A stretch of 64,000 bases of DNA from Theobroma cacao (GCF_000208745.1 NC_030859.1:14476256-14540255); one strand, 5' to 3'; shown: positions 51,801-63,375, counted from the first letter of the stretch. The notes: generated from the letters alone by a model not told the origin. Numbers and translations are program-made.

Positions 51801-54393
51801 ACTTATGTTCCATTATTTACAGTTTCATTGCTTCTGGAAACTCTTATGAGCTGGCCAAGCATATATTTAACATAAAATTTCAGCCAAAGTTTTGATTGAC
51901 TACCTTGCTAAACATAGTCCAACAACTAAGGTCCTAAAGATGCAGACAGCATATGCTTAAAAACATAAAATCACCAATCAAACACTCAAAAGACAGAAAA
52001 GAATAAATAAACAAAAAAAAAAGAGGCAGAACCTATTAAGCTTACTTACTCAGAATTGCCAATTTTGGCAAATCCCCCAACAAGTATACTGTATGTCACA
52101 AGAGTCATTTCAATGCCTTCTTCCTTCATTTTCCTAACACAAGATAAGGCTTCTTCCATGTCTCTGCCAACTGCATAAGCGTGAATAAGGCTGCATGCCA
52201 TAAACTATCTTAACGTCTGAAAAAGAACAATGTATACATGATCTTGAAAACTGCTGGAAATCAATCATATAAAAAGACAAAGATAAACAAACTTCCATCA
52301 AGTATACAAGAAAACTGTTGAAAGAAATTTCCCCAAACAAAATTTACAAATAACAGAATGAATAATAAAGGCATCTGAGACGCATTTATAATGAAGCTAC
52401 TACCAATTTATAGGTATGAAGAGTCCCTTCTATACCTGCCATTAAAGCAGCTTGGCTCTTCTGTATGGGATTTCTTTTAAAAAAATCAATGAATTTAAAA
52501 TGATTTCAGCCCACTAATATTAATATACCTAAATTATCACCCACTAATAGTAATGAAACCTAAACTATAATTGCCTATGAAAACAACATAGAAAACCTTT
52601 GCTAAAAGGCTCAAAAAAACCAGTAGCAGGCTAACTTGAATTGAAAACACATGAAGCTAAGGTTCTATGGATTTTATTGGAAATGATTACTTTGTATAGA
52701 CATGTGAGGTTGGCTCTATTCCCCTTGCTCGCATCCTCTCAAATGTTTCACGCGCACGATGCATATCCCCTCGTCTTGCATAGTAGTTCACCATCAATCC
52801 AAACTCTCGTCTAGCAGGCTGATAAGAAAAAGAAAAGGAAGAGAAACCATCAACATATGTACAAATCAGAATAAATTTCTTTAAATCAAAACTTTGGATA
52901 ACTTTAACAATGCTCAAGTTGTTTAACATATTCCAAGAAATTTCTCAGACCCTAGTCAAAACCTAAGGTAGCTAGCAGACAGGATTCCCATAATCAGAAG
53001 TTTCCAGCTCTAGAGATATACTGATGTCACTAAATTTGAGGAACATATCTAAGTTTCTCAATATAATAGCCTGCTAGCAGATAACTTTGTGTCCACTTCG
53101 ATTGGATGAGAGCTATTATTTTCTTGCATTGCAACATATCACTGTTTTTGCAACATTACGTTTCTCGGCAGATAACTACCAAATAAAGGAGAAAGAAATA
53201 ATACTATAATAATATTTGGTCTGGTGACTGTTCTATATATCAATCATGTCAGACCTCTATACTATGCCAAGGTATAGAGCGGACTCAAACTCAAAAAAAG
53301 CTGAAAAAAACCCTTTAGACAATCTTCATTTACATAATAACAAGCAAAAATAATGCAAAAGACATCAGCTTTGTTTCTTCATAGTTGCTGCCATCAAGAA
53401 ACTCAATGATCTTAAACTCACAAAAACTTGAAACCTGCGCTGTTTTTTCTGTCAAGTATTTTAAACATGAGAACTCACATATAAAGTTGAATAAATGATG
53501 AAGCAAAATACCTTGGTAATCCTCTCAAAAGCAGTAACCACCTTCTGCCAATTCTCGGGTTCGGACTCCAAAATCTTTCGAAACAACTTCCGGGACCCTT
53601 CCCTCTCTTGATGCCACTTAGACTTATTATTACAGTCTTGAACTTGATACCCTTCAACCCATCTGGCCCTCTCCTCTGCTTTTTCCATCAACCTTTTCCC
53701 ATCATCCAACTTCACCGTCAGTATTCTCCCATGAAACTCAACGCCGTCAAACTCTACCGCCTTCATTGCCGACTTCTCAGCCAGCGGAGGCGGGCCCCCA
53801 TATATCACAAACCCGAAACCCGCATTTCTGTGTATCTCATTGTGGGCTTTGATCAGAATAACGTCCTTTATGGGACCGAATTGCCGGAAGAATTCAGCAA
53901 CCTCGTGTTTTCTAATCCAGTTGGGAAGATTTCCGATGAAAATCTTGCCATCTTGGCGGAATTTTTCAGGGTTTTGAGGCTGTGGAGATGGAGCTTCAGG
54001 TTCGGAAATGAGAGTTTCATTTTGTGTATCTTGGAGAACGGAAGGAGGAGGAGGCGGAGGGGGAAAGAATTTGCTGGAGAGGCGAAGTTTGGAGGCAAGA
54101 GGGTGCGTGGTATGTTCACTTTCAATAGGGGCGGGCACATGGGAAGGATTGTTACTTGTAGTGGTAGTAGTAGTACTAATGGTGGTGGTGAGGTTTTTGA
54201 GGGGGTTGGAAGGGACTTTGGGTTTTGGAGAGGATTTGATGGACTTAGGGCGCCGTAGATTAGATTCAGGAGGTTGAGGTGGCGGTTGGAGGGAGAAGGA
54301 AACGGAGGTGGCGGCGGAGGAAGAGTGGGGTCTTGAGGTGAACAAGGATGAGGTACTGCACTGTGAGGTGGGGAGTGACAAAAAGCCTTCCAT
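42837..54393 (-). CDS. PPR4: RRM and PPR protein, plastid rps12 trans-splicing factor PPR4
   Basis: Ten exons rebuilt by splice sites and frame: 54393-53512, 52818-52691, 52190-52050, 50968-50882, 49940-49787, 47889-47830, 45383-44955, 44441-44146, 44006-43877, 43364-42837; 2835 bases, 944 residues, stop TGA. The protein has a Ser-rich N-terminus like a chloroplast transit peptide, a Pro/Thr-rich linker, an RRM at about 150-231 (RNP2 IFIGNL, RNP1 NAGFGFVI), about 16 consecutive P-type PPR motifs from about residue 298, and an acidic tail (DTETDDELESDHDD). This architecture, length (Arabidopsis At5g04810 is about 950) and many introns mark PPR4, known in maize and Arabidopsis to bind plastid rps12 intron 1 for trans-splicing. 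All junctions are GT-AG except intron 6, GC-AG. No frameshift or stop; it appears intact. Confidence 0.95.
45384..47829 (-). other. PPR4 intron 6, GC-AG type
   Basis: The 2.4-kb intron starts GCAAGT after AAG at 47830 and ends CAG before 45383. It contains a tandem duplication of about 103 bp at 45671-45876 (units share GATAACCTGAGCCAT) and a run of 16 C followed by 14 A (plus strand, 47366-47395). No coding segment was found in it. Confidence 0.85.
47890..49786 (-). other. PPR4 intron 5
   Basis: The 1.9-kb intron is GT-AG and AT-rich. It has a GT-rich stretch at 48340-48410 and a 17-bp direct repeat around an oligo-T run at 49147-49202. No exon or other gene was found. Confidence 0.8.
49147..49202 (+). 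repeat. oligo-T insertion flanked by 17-bp direct repeat
   Basis: TGCAGTACTCATAGACA occurs at 49147-49163 and again at 49186-49202, with about 15 T and GAAGAG in between. This is the layout of a tiny target-primed insertion (poly-A in minus orientation) with its target duplication. Confidence 0.75.
49941..50881 (-). other. PPR4 intron 4 with 83-bp tandem duplication
   Basis: The 941-bp intron is GT-AG. Two almost identical units start at 50581 and 50664, each beginning TTCTTTGGACAATTTAGC. The unit contains no splice-like sequence and leaves flanking exons untouched. Confidence 0.85.
50969..52049 (-). other. PPR4 intron 3
   Basis: The 1.1-kb intron is GT-AG (donor GTAAGT). I see no repeat or gene in it; an open stretch at 51193-51432 on the other strand has no recognisable domain. 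Confidence 0.8.
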
Positions 54394-57300
54394 TATCTCT
54401 TGTGCAGTCCTTTGAAAATTTTACTTACTACTAATAGGGCTAGACTCCCGAGGTCCCAAAACCCACACAAGCATGCCACAAGTATTTTGCTCTTTAAAAT
54501 ACAATTAAAAATGTTCCATGCGTTGCATACGGATATAATAATATATATTATAATAATTGTGTTTATCATATTATTTATTTTATAAGTTTTTGTATGTCAG
54601 GATTAAAGCAAGTTCATATGTTAAAAATTATATATACAAAATATTATAGTCAGCAGTAAAAGGTTTTGAAATATTATGATCTAAGGTTATAATATAATGC
54701 GTAGATATATAAATATCGATACAAAACGTAAAGTAATATTACGATAATTTATAATTTTATATTATCATTGTTATGTTAGGTACAAAAAGTAGTGCCTGTA
54801 AGTAAAAATCAACATAAGGCTTTTGCTAAACTTCACAAAAGATGGCATTCCTGTTGTTACAAAATATATGCAGTTAGATAAAGTAGTGTTTTAATGTTCG
54901 ACTAGCATTCGAAGCATATATAAAAAATATATAGTTATAGTATATAATATTACATGCCACCTTAAAACAAAAGAATAAGGCATCTTAATACATAGCTAGC
55001 AATTAGATGTCAAGATTTCATATTAACTATAGATGAACAAAAAGTTTCAGTAATGCTACGCTTCCATTAAGGTTTTCGTTCAGTGTGTGCCTTATTTACA
55101 AACAATGGCAAATCAATTAAGGAGTATCGTATATTGTTTAAAATTTTTATCAGATTTCTTAATGAAAATATTACATGAATGCATATGCAAATATATAAAT
55201 ATTTTACTTGCAACTTTCCATCATCTTCAACCAATGATTTTCCTAATTTTCCTATAGAAAAAATTTCTTTTAAAAGACCATGCATCAATCAGTTTAAGCT
55301 TCAATTAATAAACTGGAGCCAATAATTCCAATCTTATAAATCCAAGAAACATAAGCAATTATCTCAACAATTTATGAACCAAAGCAAAAAAAGTTAAAAG
55401 TCTATGAATAATGCACAACTTACATTAAGCATCCATGAAGTTTATGTACAAACAATTAAAAGAGGCAAACTTTAACATCCATCAGCAACAGAATTTCATA
55501 ATCCATAAAAAATACTTTTTGTTTCTTTGCAGCTCTCAAAATGTGCAGAAGAATTTAATTTATTTAAACTTCAGTGTTGATACCTCGACTATAAATCGTT
55601 CAGCAAAAGTTCTATAAATGTGTGTCAATTTTAAAAGTATTGAACATTCAAATGAAGACAAAAATATTTCAAAATGCATCATTTTCATCTCATGCTTGCA
55701 GTTCAAACTATATGAAAGAAGGAAAAAAATGACCTAATAACAATCAAACGAAAAGTAAATATGTAAAATGAAGTTTGTTGTATTGTAATCCTAACTTGGT
55801 TTTGTATTTTTTTTCTTTGGTGATTCTTGTCCTTGGCTGGTGATAGCTCCTTCCTAAGGAATGTTTTTGGGAAATGTTCTCTTGCCACTTATGTGTTTAT
55901 TGGTGATGGTAAGAGTCCTTTGGTTGTTCAATTGTTAATGGAGGTGTTGAGGATACAGTAATGCTTGTAGAAGTTGAAGTGGCAGGTTCTTAGTTTGCCA
56001 TCACATCACAATCGAACAGCTTGTAATTTGAAGTTCTTGCTTTAATTGTCTTTAACATCAGATCTATTACAATTATCCTTGTTTGGTTGATCAAGGCCTT
56101 GATAGGTCCAAGCAATATCATGCGATGGATTGTATTGAGTGTTGCAAGTTTTATGATACTCGCTCCTCTGTTACATTACCAAAGGCTACCAATCTCATTT
56201 GTCCAATGTTGTCTTGCATACTTAGTCGTATGGAATATTTGCAAGATTGAATTTTAGTTTTTTACAGATGAAGATAAAAAGTTAATAATGAACTCGAAAA
56301 GTATTAATACCAGCAATACATGTATTGTATAATAATAATTTTAAAATATTTCAAATACTAACACAATGAATTATAGATATGCTTATAAAATTAATATGCA
56401 AACACAGAAAATTGTATTGAAGTGAAATGAGAATATTAACTCATTATAAAAATATGATTCAACCAAAGAAAAAGAATTATGTTCATGTATATTTGTTTGT
56501 TTTAATTCATTATTAAGAAGACAAAAATGAAGATTTTGACTGTGTGAAGAAGATAAGACTGATTTTAGCAATGATTTTCAGAATGTGAGACAAAAAGTAT
56601 TCGATCATAAACATTTAGCCAAAGAAAAAGAATTCTATTCATGTATATTTGTTTGTTTTAATTCATCATTAAGAAGACAAAAATGAAGATTTTGATTGCA
56701 TAAAAAAGATAGAACTAGTTTTAGTAGTGATTTTCAGAATGTGAGACAAAAAGTATTCAATCATAAACATCTATATTCTAAAACAGAAAAAATGACTAAA
56801 ATGTTAAAATTTTAAATGTTAAGAATAAGTGAATTTTTGCTCGATTTGATTTAGATCAACATATATCCGTAAAAAAAAATTTTCCTCAATGTGAAGGCAA
56901 AGGTTTAGATAATTGGTTTTATACTCAATGTATTACATTATCTTAGAAAAATTATGTTGTCATTATTTTGTCACTCAATATATATATATATATGTATATA
57001 TTTTATTTGAGTGAAACAAAAAAATAATTATTAAAATAGAAAAACAGTTACTACTAAAACAAAAAGCCAATCTTTAAATGAAAAAGAATGAAAATTTAGT
57101 AGCTTCAAGAATTATGTTCATCTATATTTCTTTTGCAGAAATGTACTGTTATAAATAAAATTTAGGAAAGCATTGACGAGACGGAAGCCATGTCGGGAGA
57201 TCGTGCAAACCAGAGCCGTTCGCTACAAATCCCTAAAAATAGAAAACCCAAACGTCACTGTAGACAGTAAGAACAAACAAGGTCAATGAAAGCAACAGAG

Positions 57301-58715
57301 AGGCGGATGGAGGAAAAGAAAGCACAAGGCAAGTACAAAATAATCCCCTTGAAATGATTAAGGCATGTAGGCCACCGAAGGCTTTAAAGCCCAATTGAAA
57401 ATCAATGCATATAGCCCAAAACAATTCAGAGAAGCATAAGAAGCAAAGTTTGCACAGGCCTAACAAAACAACTTAAAGAAGCATAAGAACCCGCCACTTG
57501 TCAACCTCTTAAGCTTCCACTTATCAACCTCTGAGAAGGCCTCAAGTGCTACCTTTCATATAGAGGCATAGATATTGAACGGGCCTGTGGGCTTGGTTTC
57601 TAAAGGAGAAATTTGGCCCTTATTACGGTGGGTTTAGTCTATTATAAATACATTTTTTTAGTATTTAGTTAGAATTTTATGCTCTCATATAAGTTCAAAA
57701 GTGAATAAAATTTTTACTGCTTTTATGTTATCACCATGATAAATTTATATTTAATTATTTTTATCAACACAATTTTTAATTATTGTTATTTAATTATATA
57801 TATAACATATTTGAAAATATATATTATAAAATATAATAAATTCTATATAATACATTGAATGAGATCAATATCAATATATATCATTTTAACAGAAGAACTA
57901 AAAGGCTTCTTGGTATGGTAGTGAAAACCTTGGCTTGAATGCATGCTATCAAACCAATTGCAGGATCATCAAATTCCTTTTGATGAAGAAGCTAACTTAA
58001 AAGTTACAGTTGATGCCGGGGGAGTTAACATTACAATAATCAAATAACAGTCCAGGTGCAGGTTCCATTTCAATATTTGACCACATCTCCATTTATTAGT
58101 TTGATTATCTAATTTTTAATTGATTGGAGAGGTTTGAATTGACTGTATAAAGATCATCAACCCCGTAAATCATGAGGTTCTGATCGGTATAAATTCCTCT
58201 TGTTTATATGAACTCTACATACTTTACGTCTTAACTGTAAAATTTGATGCAATATCCGCATGCTAGTTTTATTAGGTCTTAGCACATCATTTAACAAAGA
58301 AAAATGGCATTGTTTAAGATAACGAAGAAAGCTACATAGAGTGATCTTTTACTAGAGTTGGCATTTCATTTTGATTTTAATTTCCCACATTCTTGCTTCG
58401 GAGAATGTCATTCATATCATATGAATCATATCCTATCCAAGCAAAAACTTCTGTTCAGTTTTCATTATCACCAAAAGGGTATATATAAGAATGACAACTG
58501 CAGTCTGCAGCAATGGTATATGGAAATAGGAAACTGATGCAACTGAAGTAATTTATTTGTTCAGGTGATGATCAAAACTTGAAATTGCTTATAATGATGG
58601 GAAATGATCTTATTCCCATACTAATATAAGGTACATATTCCTGCAAACGTTATTCTTTATTCATAGCACATAAGTTCTGCTATAGCTCTAGTCTCTGGAG
58701 GTTTCTTTCAAAGGT
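54394..58715. other. intergenic region between PPR4 and the DUF26 gene
   Basis: The first 100 bases must hold the PPR4 5' UTR and promoter; no TATA box is obvious, as is common for housekeeping plastid factors. The stretch 54480-55000 is very AT-rich. Decayed, unassigned coding-like pieces may lie on the minus strand near 55200-55290 (LLKEIFSIGKLGKSLVEDDG) and 55750-56230. A TA microsatellite is at 56970-57002. The open stretch at 57233-57466 (minus) is Phe/Leu-rich and unrecognised. I find no intact gene. Confidence 0.5.
56463..56774 (+). repeat. 156-bp tandem duplication
   Basis: Two adjacent units start CCAAAGAAAAAGAATT at 56463 and 56619 and both end in GTGAGACAAAAAGTATTC and CATAAACAT. 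They differ at scattered single bases, so the duplication is not recent. It is non-coding. Confidence 0.9.
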
Positions 58716-59444
58716 TTAAGCTTTAACAAAAGGGTATATTTCATATCTGAAGTTACAGCTGCCACCAACAACTCTACCTCCTTCTTGCCCATCGCAGCAG
58801 CTGGGAAGCTTGCCAATTATACCGTCAAGGCACTTCTTACAATCACTGCTGGAGAGGTCCCTTGTGCACTGAGTCAATCCATAAAGTTTCGGTGATCCGT
58901 AGAGCTCCGTCTCTCTAGTCGCATACAGTTTGGGAGTTGCATAAGCTTCGTTGGCCAGTTGACTAAGCAGTTCCTTAGTCTTCTGATTAAATGACTGAGG
59001 ATCACTCACAACTCTCCCGTTCCACAAGTAGAACATGTTTTTATTATCAATCTGGCCAAAGAATTCCGTGTCTGAATACTTCAGAAGACAGTTATCGTAC
59101 CAGATAATTGCACCTTTGGTGGAAGGGCAGAGTTTGCGGATTTCATTGCCTGCTTCAACGACACAGGTTTGGCAATCTGGGGTTGACACATCGCCTCTGC
59201 AAAGGGCAAGGCCATACGCTTGGTTTGGCTTCTGGCCAGTGGAACCAAGACCAAAACCTGAGGGAGGAGCTTGAAATGAGAGGTAACAAGTGAGCTTGTT
59301 TAAGTTTCCTTCATAAGGGTCATAGGCAGAGAAATTCCCAGCGTTTGAACAGAAATGGAAGATAGGGTTAACTCCAAAAGCTGCTGGGAGAAGGAAAGCA
59401 AAGGTTAACAGATAAAGAAGGGAGGCAAATCTTGAAGAAGACAT
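58716..59444 (-). CDS. cysteine-rich repeat secretory protein with two DUF26 (Gnk2-like) domains
   Basis: Single exon, 242 residues, ATG at 59444. Residues 1-24 form a signal peptide (hydrophobic core LLYLLTFAFLLPAAFG). Two DUF26 domains are marked by C-x8-C-x2-C at Cys82/91/94 and Cys193/202/205, with further cysteines at 32, 53, 106, 119, 216, 217 and 230. There is no transmembrane segment or kinase, so it is a secreted CRRSP (CRRSP38-like) rather than a CRK receptor or a plasmodesmal PDLP. Family members act in the apoplast, some binding mannose or linked to defence; the role of this one is unknown. Length is normal for the family. The linker between domains (about 168-190) holds a local repeat, PKLYAT and SPKLYGL, where relatives usually have a shorter, different linker. 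No defect is seen. Confidence 0.94.
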   Translation of the reverse strand: MSSSRFASLLYLLTFAFLLPAAFGVNPIFHFCSNAGNFSAYDPYEGNLNKLTCYLSFQAPPSGFGLGSTGQKPNQAYGLALCRGDVSTPDCQTCVVEAGNEIRKLCPSTKGAIIWYDNCLLKYSDTEFFGQIDNKNMFYLWNGRVVSDPQSFNQKTKELLSQLANEAYATPKLYATRETELYGSPKLYGLTQCTRDLSSSDCKKCLDGIIGKLPSCCDGQEGGRVVGGSCNFRYEIYPFVKA

Positions 59445-59507
59445 TGTTGATACTAATGAGGATATTGTAATTAGCTTGTTTGTTTAAGCTTTAGGACCAT
59501 GAAGCTG

Positions 59508-59517
59508 TTAATTATAG
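59508..59517 (-). promoter_or_regulatory. TATA-like box of the DUF26 gene
   Basis: On the minus strand CCCTATAATTAAC lies about 65 bases before the ATG, the spacing expected for a short plant 5' UTR. No other candidate is closer. Confidence 0.5.
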
Positions 59518-59592
59518 GGAAAATTTCAGGTTCGACGAAGGAGATGATAGATTTAAGAGGCTGACCTTTTCGGTTCTTCTTGTCAATTGTGC

Positions 59593-60826
59593 AAGCAAGG
59601 TGACAAGACATTTTCAAATGTGGCTGCGGAGCTAAGATAATTCTTTAATGGGTAAAGCTCAAAACGCACTTGATCAACTATCATGCAGGACTAGTAATAG
59701 TGGGAATTATTACTAATGTGTAGGGGTGAGTAAAAATAGATTGGATCAATAATTCAATCGAATCGAATGTGATTTGAGTAGAATGGTTCAATTCAATTGG
59801 TCTATTAGTTCAAAAAGTTTGGTCCAATTAGTTTATTTGGTCGGTTTTCCATTTTAAAATTTTTAGATTGAACCGATCAAAAGACCAAATTAATATAAAT
59901 AATTATATTTTTATATTCTTTCAAATGTTAGATAGTTTATGTGAGTGAATGTGAATAGTCAGGTCATGGAAAAGATTCAAGTTGATAATGTGTGATAGTT
60001 GATTGTCTTATATTAGATGGTTTTATTTTGTGGACATTAATTTTATTCTCTATGTCATGTTGAATCTTAAATGTTAATTTGATGGTTTATGTGGAAGGAC
60101 ATGATTACATGAGTAAAAGGACAAATGTTATGTTTATTTTTTATGTTTAGATTATTTGTACATTTTACAATTATGGATGAAGTTTATAAATTTTAATATT
60201 GTAATTTATAAAAAAAATAATAAAATTTTAATCTTTTTAGTCCAAAACCGAACTGGTCAAACCAATTCGATGTTTGATCGGTTCAGTTCTCTTTTATGTT
60301 TAGTCGATTCCATTTGATTTTTTAAAAATGTTTAATCCATTTTATCTTTAGTTATGATGGACCAAACCGACCGAACTGTTCAATTGTTCACCTCTACTAA
60401 TGTGGTTATTATAATAATATTATTAGAACTTAAATATAAAAAGAATTCAAATCTTCCACCTCAATTTGTGCCTCATTATGTGTCCCATCTCTCAAAAAGT
60501 GACACGTGTCCTTTTTTATTATTAATTAATAAATGTTTGATTTTAATCTTTTTCTTCTCTTTAATGTTTTTCACCCTCTTTCTCTGTTAACAGTTTATTT
60601 CAAATGTTAGACAATATCTTCTCTTTATGTTTTGTTGTTCATTAGATTGTGCAATAATTCTTTAATCTTTTTTCAATTTGCACTTTCTTTTTAGGTGCAA
60701 ATCCATTAATTTATCATCTGATTTAAAACATAAAGAAAGACTAGAACATGAATATAATATAATCAGATTAATTTTTTAGAACACCCTATCACCCAATTTA
60801 ACAAATACTGATTTACTTTTGTCTTT
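59593..60826. repeat. first unit of a three-fold decayed duplication
   Basis: The block starting AAGGTGACAAGACATTTTCA at 59599, with ATAATTCTTTAATGGG and CACTTGATCAACTATCATGC, recurs at 60827 and 63376. After the MITE it continues with CTAATGTGGTTATTATAATA and TCCCATCTCTCAAAAAGTGACAC. It is non-coding and begins just upstream of the DUF26 gene. Confidence 0.85.
59721..60396. mobile_element. hAT-type MITE with 8-bp target duplication
   Basis: The 676-bp insert starts TAGGGGTGAGTA and ends GTTCACCTCTA, imperfect terminal inverted repeats, and is flanked by CTAATGTG at 59713-59720 and 60397-60404. Its ends are rich in the GGTTCGGTT/AACCGAACC type of inverted sequence. There is no transposase. 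An uninterrupted relative of the target site lies at about 61020-61045. The 8-bp duplication and TA-GGGTG ends fit the hAT superfamily. Confidence 0.92.
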
Positions 60827-61485
60827 ATGCAAGGTGACGAGACATTTTCAAATGTGGGCTGCGACCCTAAGATAATTCTTTAGTGGATGAGCTCTAAATG
60901 CACTACATCAACTATCATGCAAGACTAGTACTAGAGGGAATTATTATATAGAATATATCGAACTAGTTAAAGGATACCTGATTCATTATCAAGCAAAATG
61001 AGCTCCTTAATCTTGTATTTTGTTATACTAATGTGGTTATAACAGTAATATTATTAGAATTTAAATATAATAAGAATCCAAATCCTTTGACTCAATTTGT
61101 GCTTCATTCTGTGTCCCATCTCTCAAAAAATGACACATGTCCTTTTTTGTTATTAATTAATAAATTTTGATTTTAATCTTTCTCTTCTCTCTCATGTTTT
61201 TCACCCTCTTTCTCTATTAACAATATGTTTCGAATTTTAAACAATATCTTCTTTTTTATAGTTTGTTGTTAATTGGATTGTACAATATGTTTTTTTATCT
61301 TTTTACCCTCTACTTTGAATTTTAGATAATATCTTCTTTTTTATGTTTTGTTGTTCACTGGATTGTGCAATACTTTTTAATCTTTTTTCCAATTTGCACT
61401 TTCTTAAGTTTATTAATTATTCATTTGATTTGCACCCTCTTTCTCTATTAAGAATCTACTTCAAATTTTAGACAATGTGCCTATT
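60827..61485. repeat. second unit of the duplication
   Basis: It repeats AAGGTGACGAGACATTTTCA at about 60832 and, from 61028, CTAATGTGGTTATAACAG and the TCCCATCTCTC-GTGTCC region of the first unit. From 61200 it becomes a run of short units with CACCCTCTTTCTCTATTAAC and GTTTTGTTGTTAATTGGATT. It is broken near 61485 by different sequence. No gene. Confidence 0.85.
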
Positions 61486-62684
61486 TGCCTTGCCTTATTT
61501 TTAACTTATCTATTCCTTAAAACTAGAAGTTAAACTAAATAGTATTTTGTGAAAAGCTCCTAAAAAACAGTAATTTTTTTAAAGTACAATTTTTTTTTAA
61601 ATTTTTTTTAAAAAAAGCTCCAAATAAGAACTTTCTCGTCTTTTTTTTTTAAAGAAAAAAGCACGTCAGTTTCTTAAGAGAGTTTCTTTTTTCCAAAAGA
61701 TCCTCTCAAAAAATACCCCCTCTCTCTCTCCCTATCAATCTCCCTCTCCTCTCCCAAAAGAAGACTCAAAATTCAAAAATGCATTTAGGTATAATTTCTT
61801 CTTTTTCTTTCTGTTTTGTTTTTCATTTTATTTTCTATCATTCTTTTTTTTTTTTTTGCTTTGAAAACTCTCTTTATTGTTCATATTTCTCAATTTATTA
61901 TTTGATATGATAATTATGCAATGTTTATTTGTTCTTAACTTCTTTCTAGTACATAATATTTGTTGATTATGATTGAAATAAGTAGTCAAATAGGTCAATG
62001 GTTATTGACATAAATTAGATGAAAATTGAGAAGTCAATATTTGTGCTCGTTTATGGTAACTCAATTTTGAATTTTTTTTTTCCTTTTAGATATAACAATA
62101 GGTGACACTTTTTCGTTCATGGAGGGGAACTTTGTTGGTGAGGACATCAAAACCTTGATAGACTTGCATAGAATCAATGTTGATGATTTTAGTAGAAAAA
62201 TGGGTTGCCAAATCAATGGCTAAATGTGATTTTCTTGACCCAATTAGACCCATTATTAATACCACCTTAAGTTTCTTTTCTTCCTTTTTGGGTTCTTTCT
62301 TGTATGTAACATCAGTTTTGTTCAATTCTAAAAGTCATAAATTCCAAGTCAATTTTTAAAAAATAATAACAAATATTTTTTTATATTCTTCTTTTATTCT
62401 TCAACAATTCATAATATTATAGAGAAAATTATATTTTTTTTCACACTCATCTATTTTTATTTGATTTAATTTTTTCTCCTGATTTATTAAATACCCTTTA
62501 TAGTATTTTTAATCAAAATTAGAGTTTATATAAGTTATTTTTTCAAACAACTTATCTGTAAAAAAGAGCTTATAAAAAATAAATTTGCCAAACAGTTTTA
62601 ACTTAATTTTAAAAATTATTATTTTTCATAAAAGCATTGTAATAAATTTTAAATTAAAAACAAGTTAGGCCAAACATGCTTAAT
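61486..62684. mobile_element. possible non-autonomous DNA transposon carrying a gene fragment
   Basis: The flanking short repeats (TTTTAGACAAT ... ATATC) are interrupted here and resume at about 62686. The outer ends look inverted in a degraded way: GTGCCTATTTGCC on the left against GGCCAAACATGC on the right, and further in AAAAGCTCCTAAAAAACAG against CTGTAAAAAAGAGCTTAT. No transposase is present. A fragment of a tRNA-modifying gene sits inside. The borders and class are uncertain. Confidence 0.4.
62086..62334 (-). pseudogene. fragment of tRNA dimethylallyltransferase (isopentenyltransferase)
   Basis: The open stretch has no ATG at its start. It contains VVLIMGLIGSRKSHLAIDLA and then IINIDSMQVYQGFDVLTNKV, the P-loop and substrate region at the start of plant tRNA isopentenyltransferases, which add the isopentenyl group to A37 of tRNA. 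The DSMQVY and LTNKV wording fits the tRNA-IPT type better than adenylate IPT. The P-loop normally reads GSGKS; the central Gly is Arg here. Similarity stops after HERKS, near where an exon might end, and a stop follows. The catalytic remainder is missing, so it is a dead fragment. Confidence 0.85.
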
Positions 62685-63375
62685 ATCCTCTTTTTTATGT
62701 TTTGTTGTTCATTGGATTGTGCAATACTATTTTAATCGTTTTACCCTCTTTCTTTATTAACAATCTATTTCAAATTTTAGACAATATATTGTCTTCTTTT
62801 TTATGTTTTGTTGTTAATTGGATTGTGCAATTTTTTCCAATCTGCACTTGCCTTTTTTGTACAAGTTTATTAATTATCCATTTGATTTGCACCCTCTTTC
62901 TCAATTAAGAGTCTACTTCGAATTCAAACAATATCTTCTTTTTTATGTTTTGTTGTTCATTGGATTGTGTAATGCTTTTTTAATCTTTTTACCTTTTTTC
63001 TCTATTAACAATCTACTTTGAATTTTAGATAATATCTTCTCTTCTTTTTTATGTTTGTTGTTAATTGGATTGTGCAATACATTTTAAATATATTTTTTTT
63101 CAATTTGCACTTTCTTTTTACTTTAGATTTTTTTTCTTTTTGCAAGTTTATTTTACACGTAAAGAAGGGCTATAACTTGAATACAATATTAATCAGATTT
63201 TTTTTTTCTTTTTTGGAGTTGGGGAAAGAGGGATTTGAATCTTGTTTTTTAAGTAAGGATATCATACATCAACTAATAAGCCAAATACTTGAGTGTGAAT
63301 ACACTATTAATTAGATTAAGTTTTATGAACACCCAATCACCCAGTTTAACAAATATTAATCTACTTTTATTTTTA
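62685..63375. repeat. short-unit repeats and link to third copy
   Basis: Four or more units of about 110-130 bp share ACCCTCTTTCTYTATTAACAATCTA and TTTTATGTTTTGTTG. After 63110 the sequence continues with the AATCACCCAGTTTAACAAATA region also seen in the first unit near 60790. No gene. Confidence 0.75.

Noticed and set aside
52134..52340. 68-codon minus-strand frame over PPR4 exon 3
   Set aside because: It is a different frame from the PPR motif and crosses the acceptor at 52190.
53608..54258. Open frame of 216 codons on the plus strand
   Set aside because: It is antisense to PPR4 exon 1, whose transit peptide, RRM and linker are well supported; the Pro/Ser/Thr-rich exon makes the opposite strand open by composition.
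57233..57466. Hydrophobic minus-strand open frame as a small membrane protein
   Set aside because: There is no recognisable family, no plausible promoter, and the region is repetitive in composition; I left it as unassigned.
59035..59293. Plus-strand open frames within the DUF26 gene
   Set aside because: They are antisense shadows of a well-supported single-exon gene.
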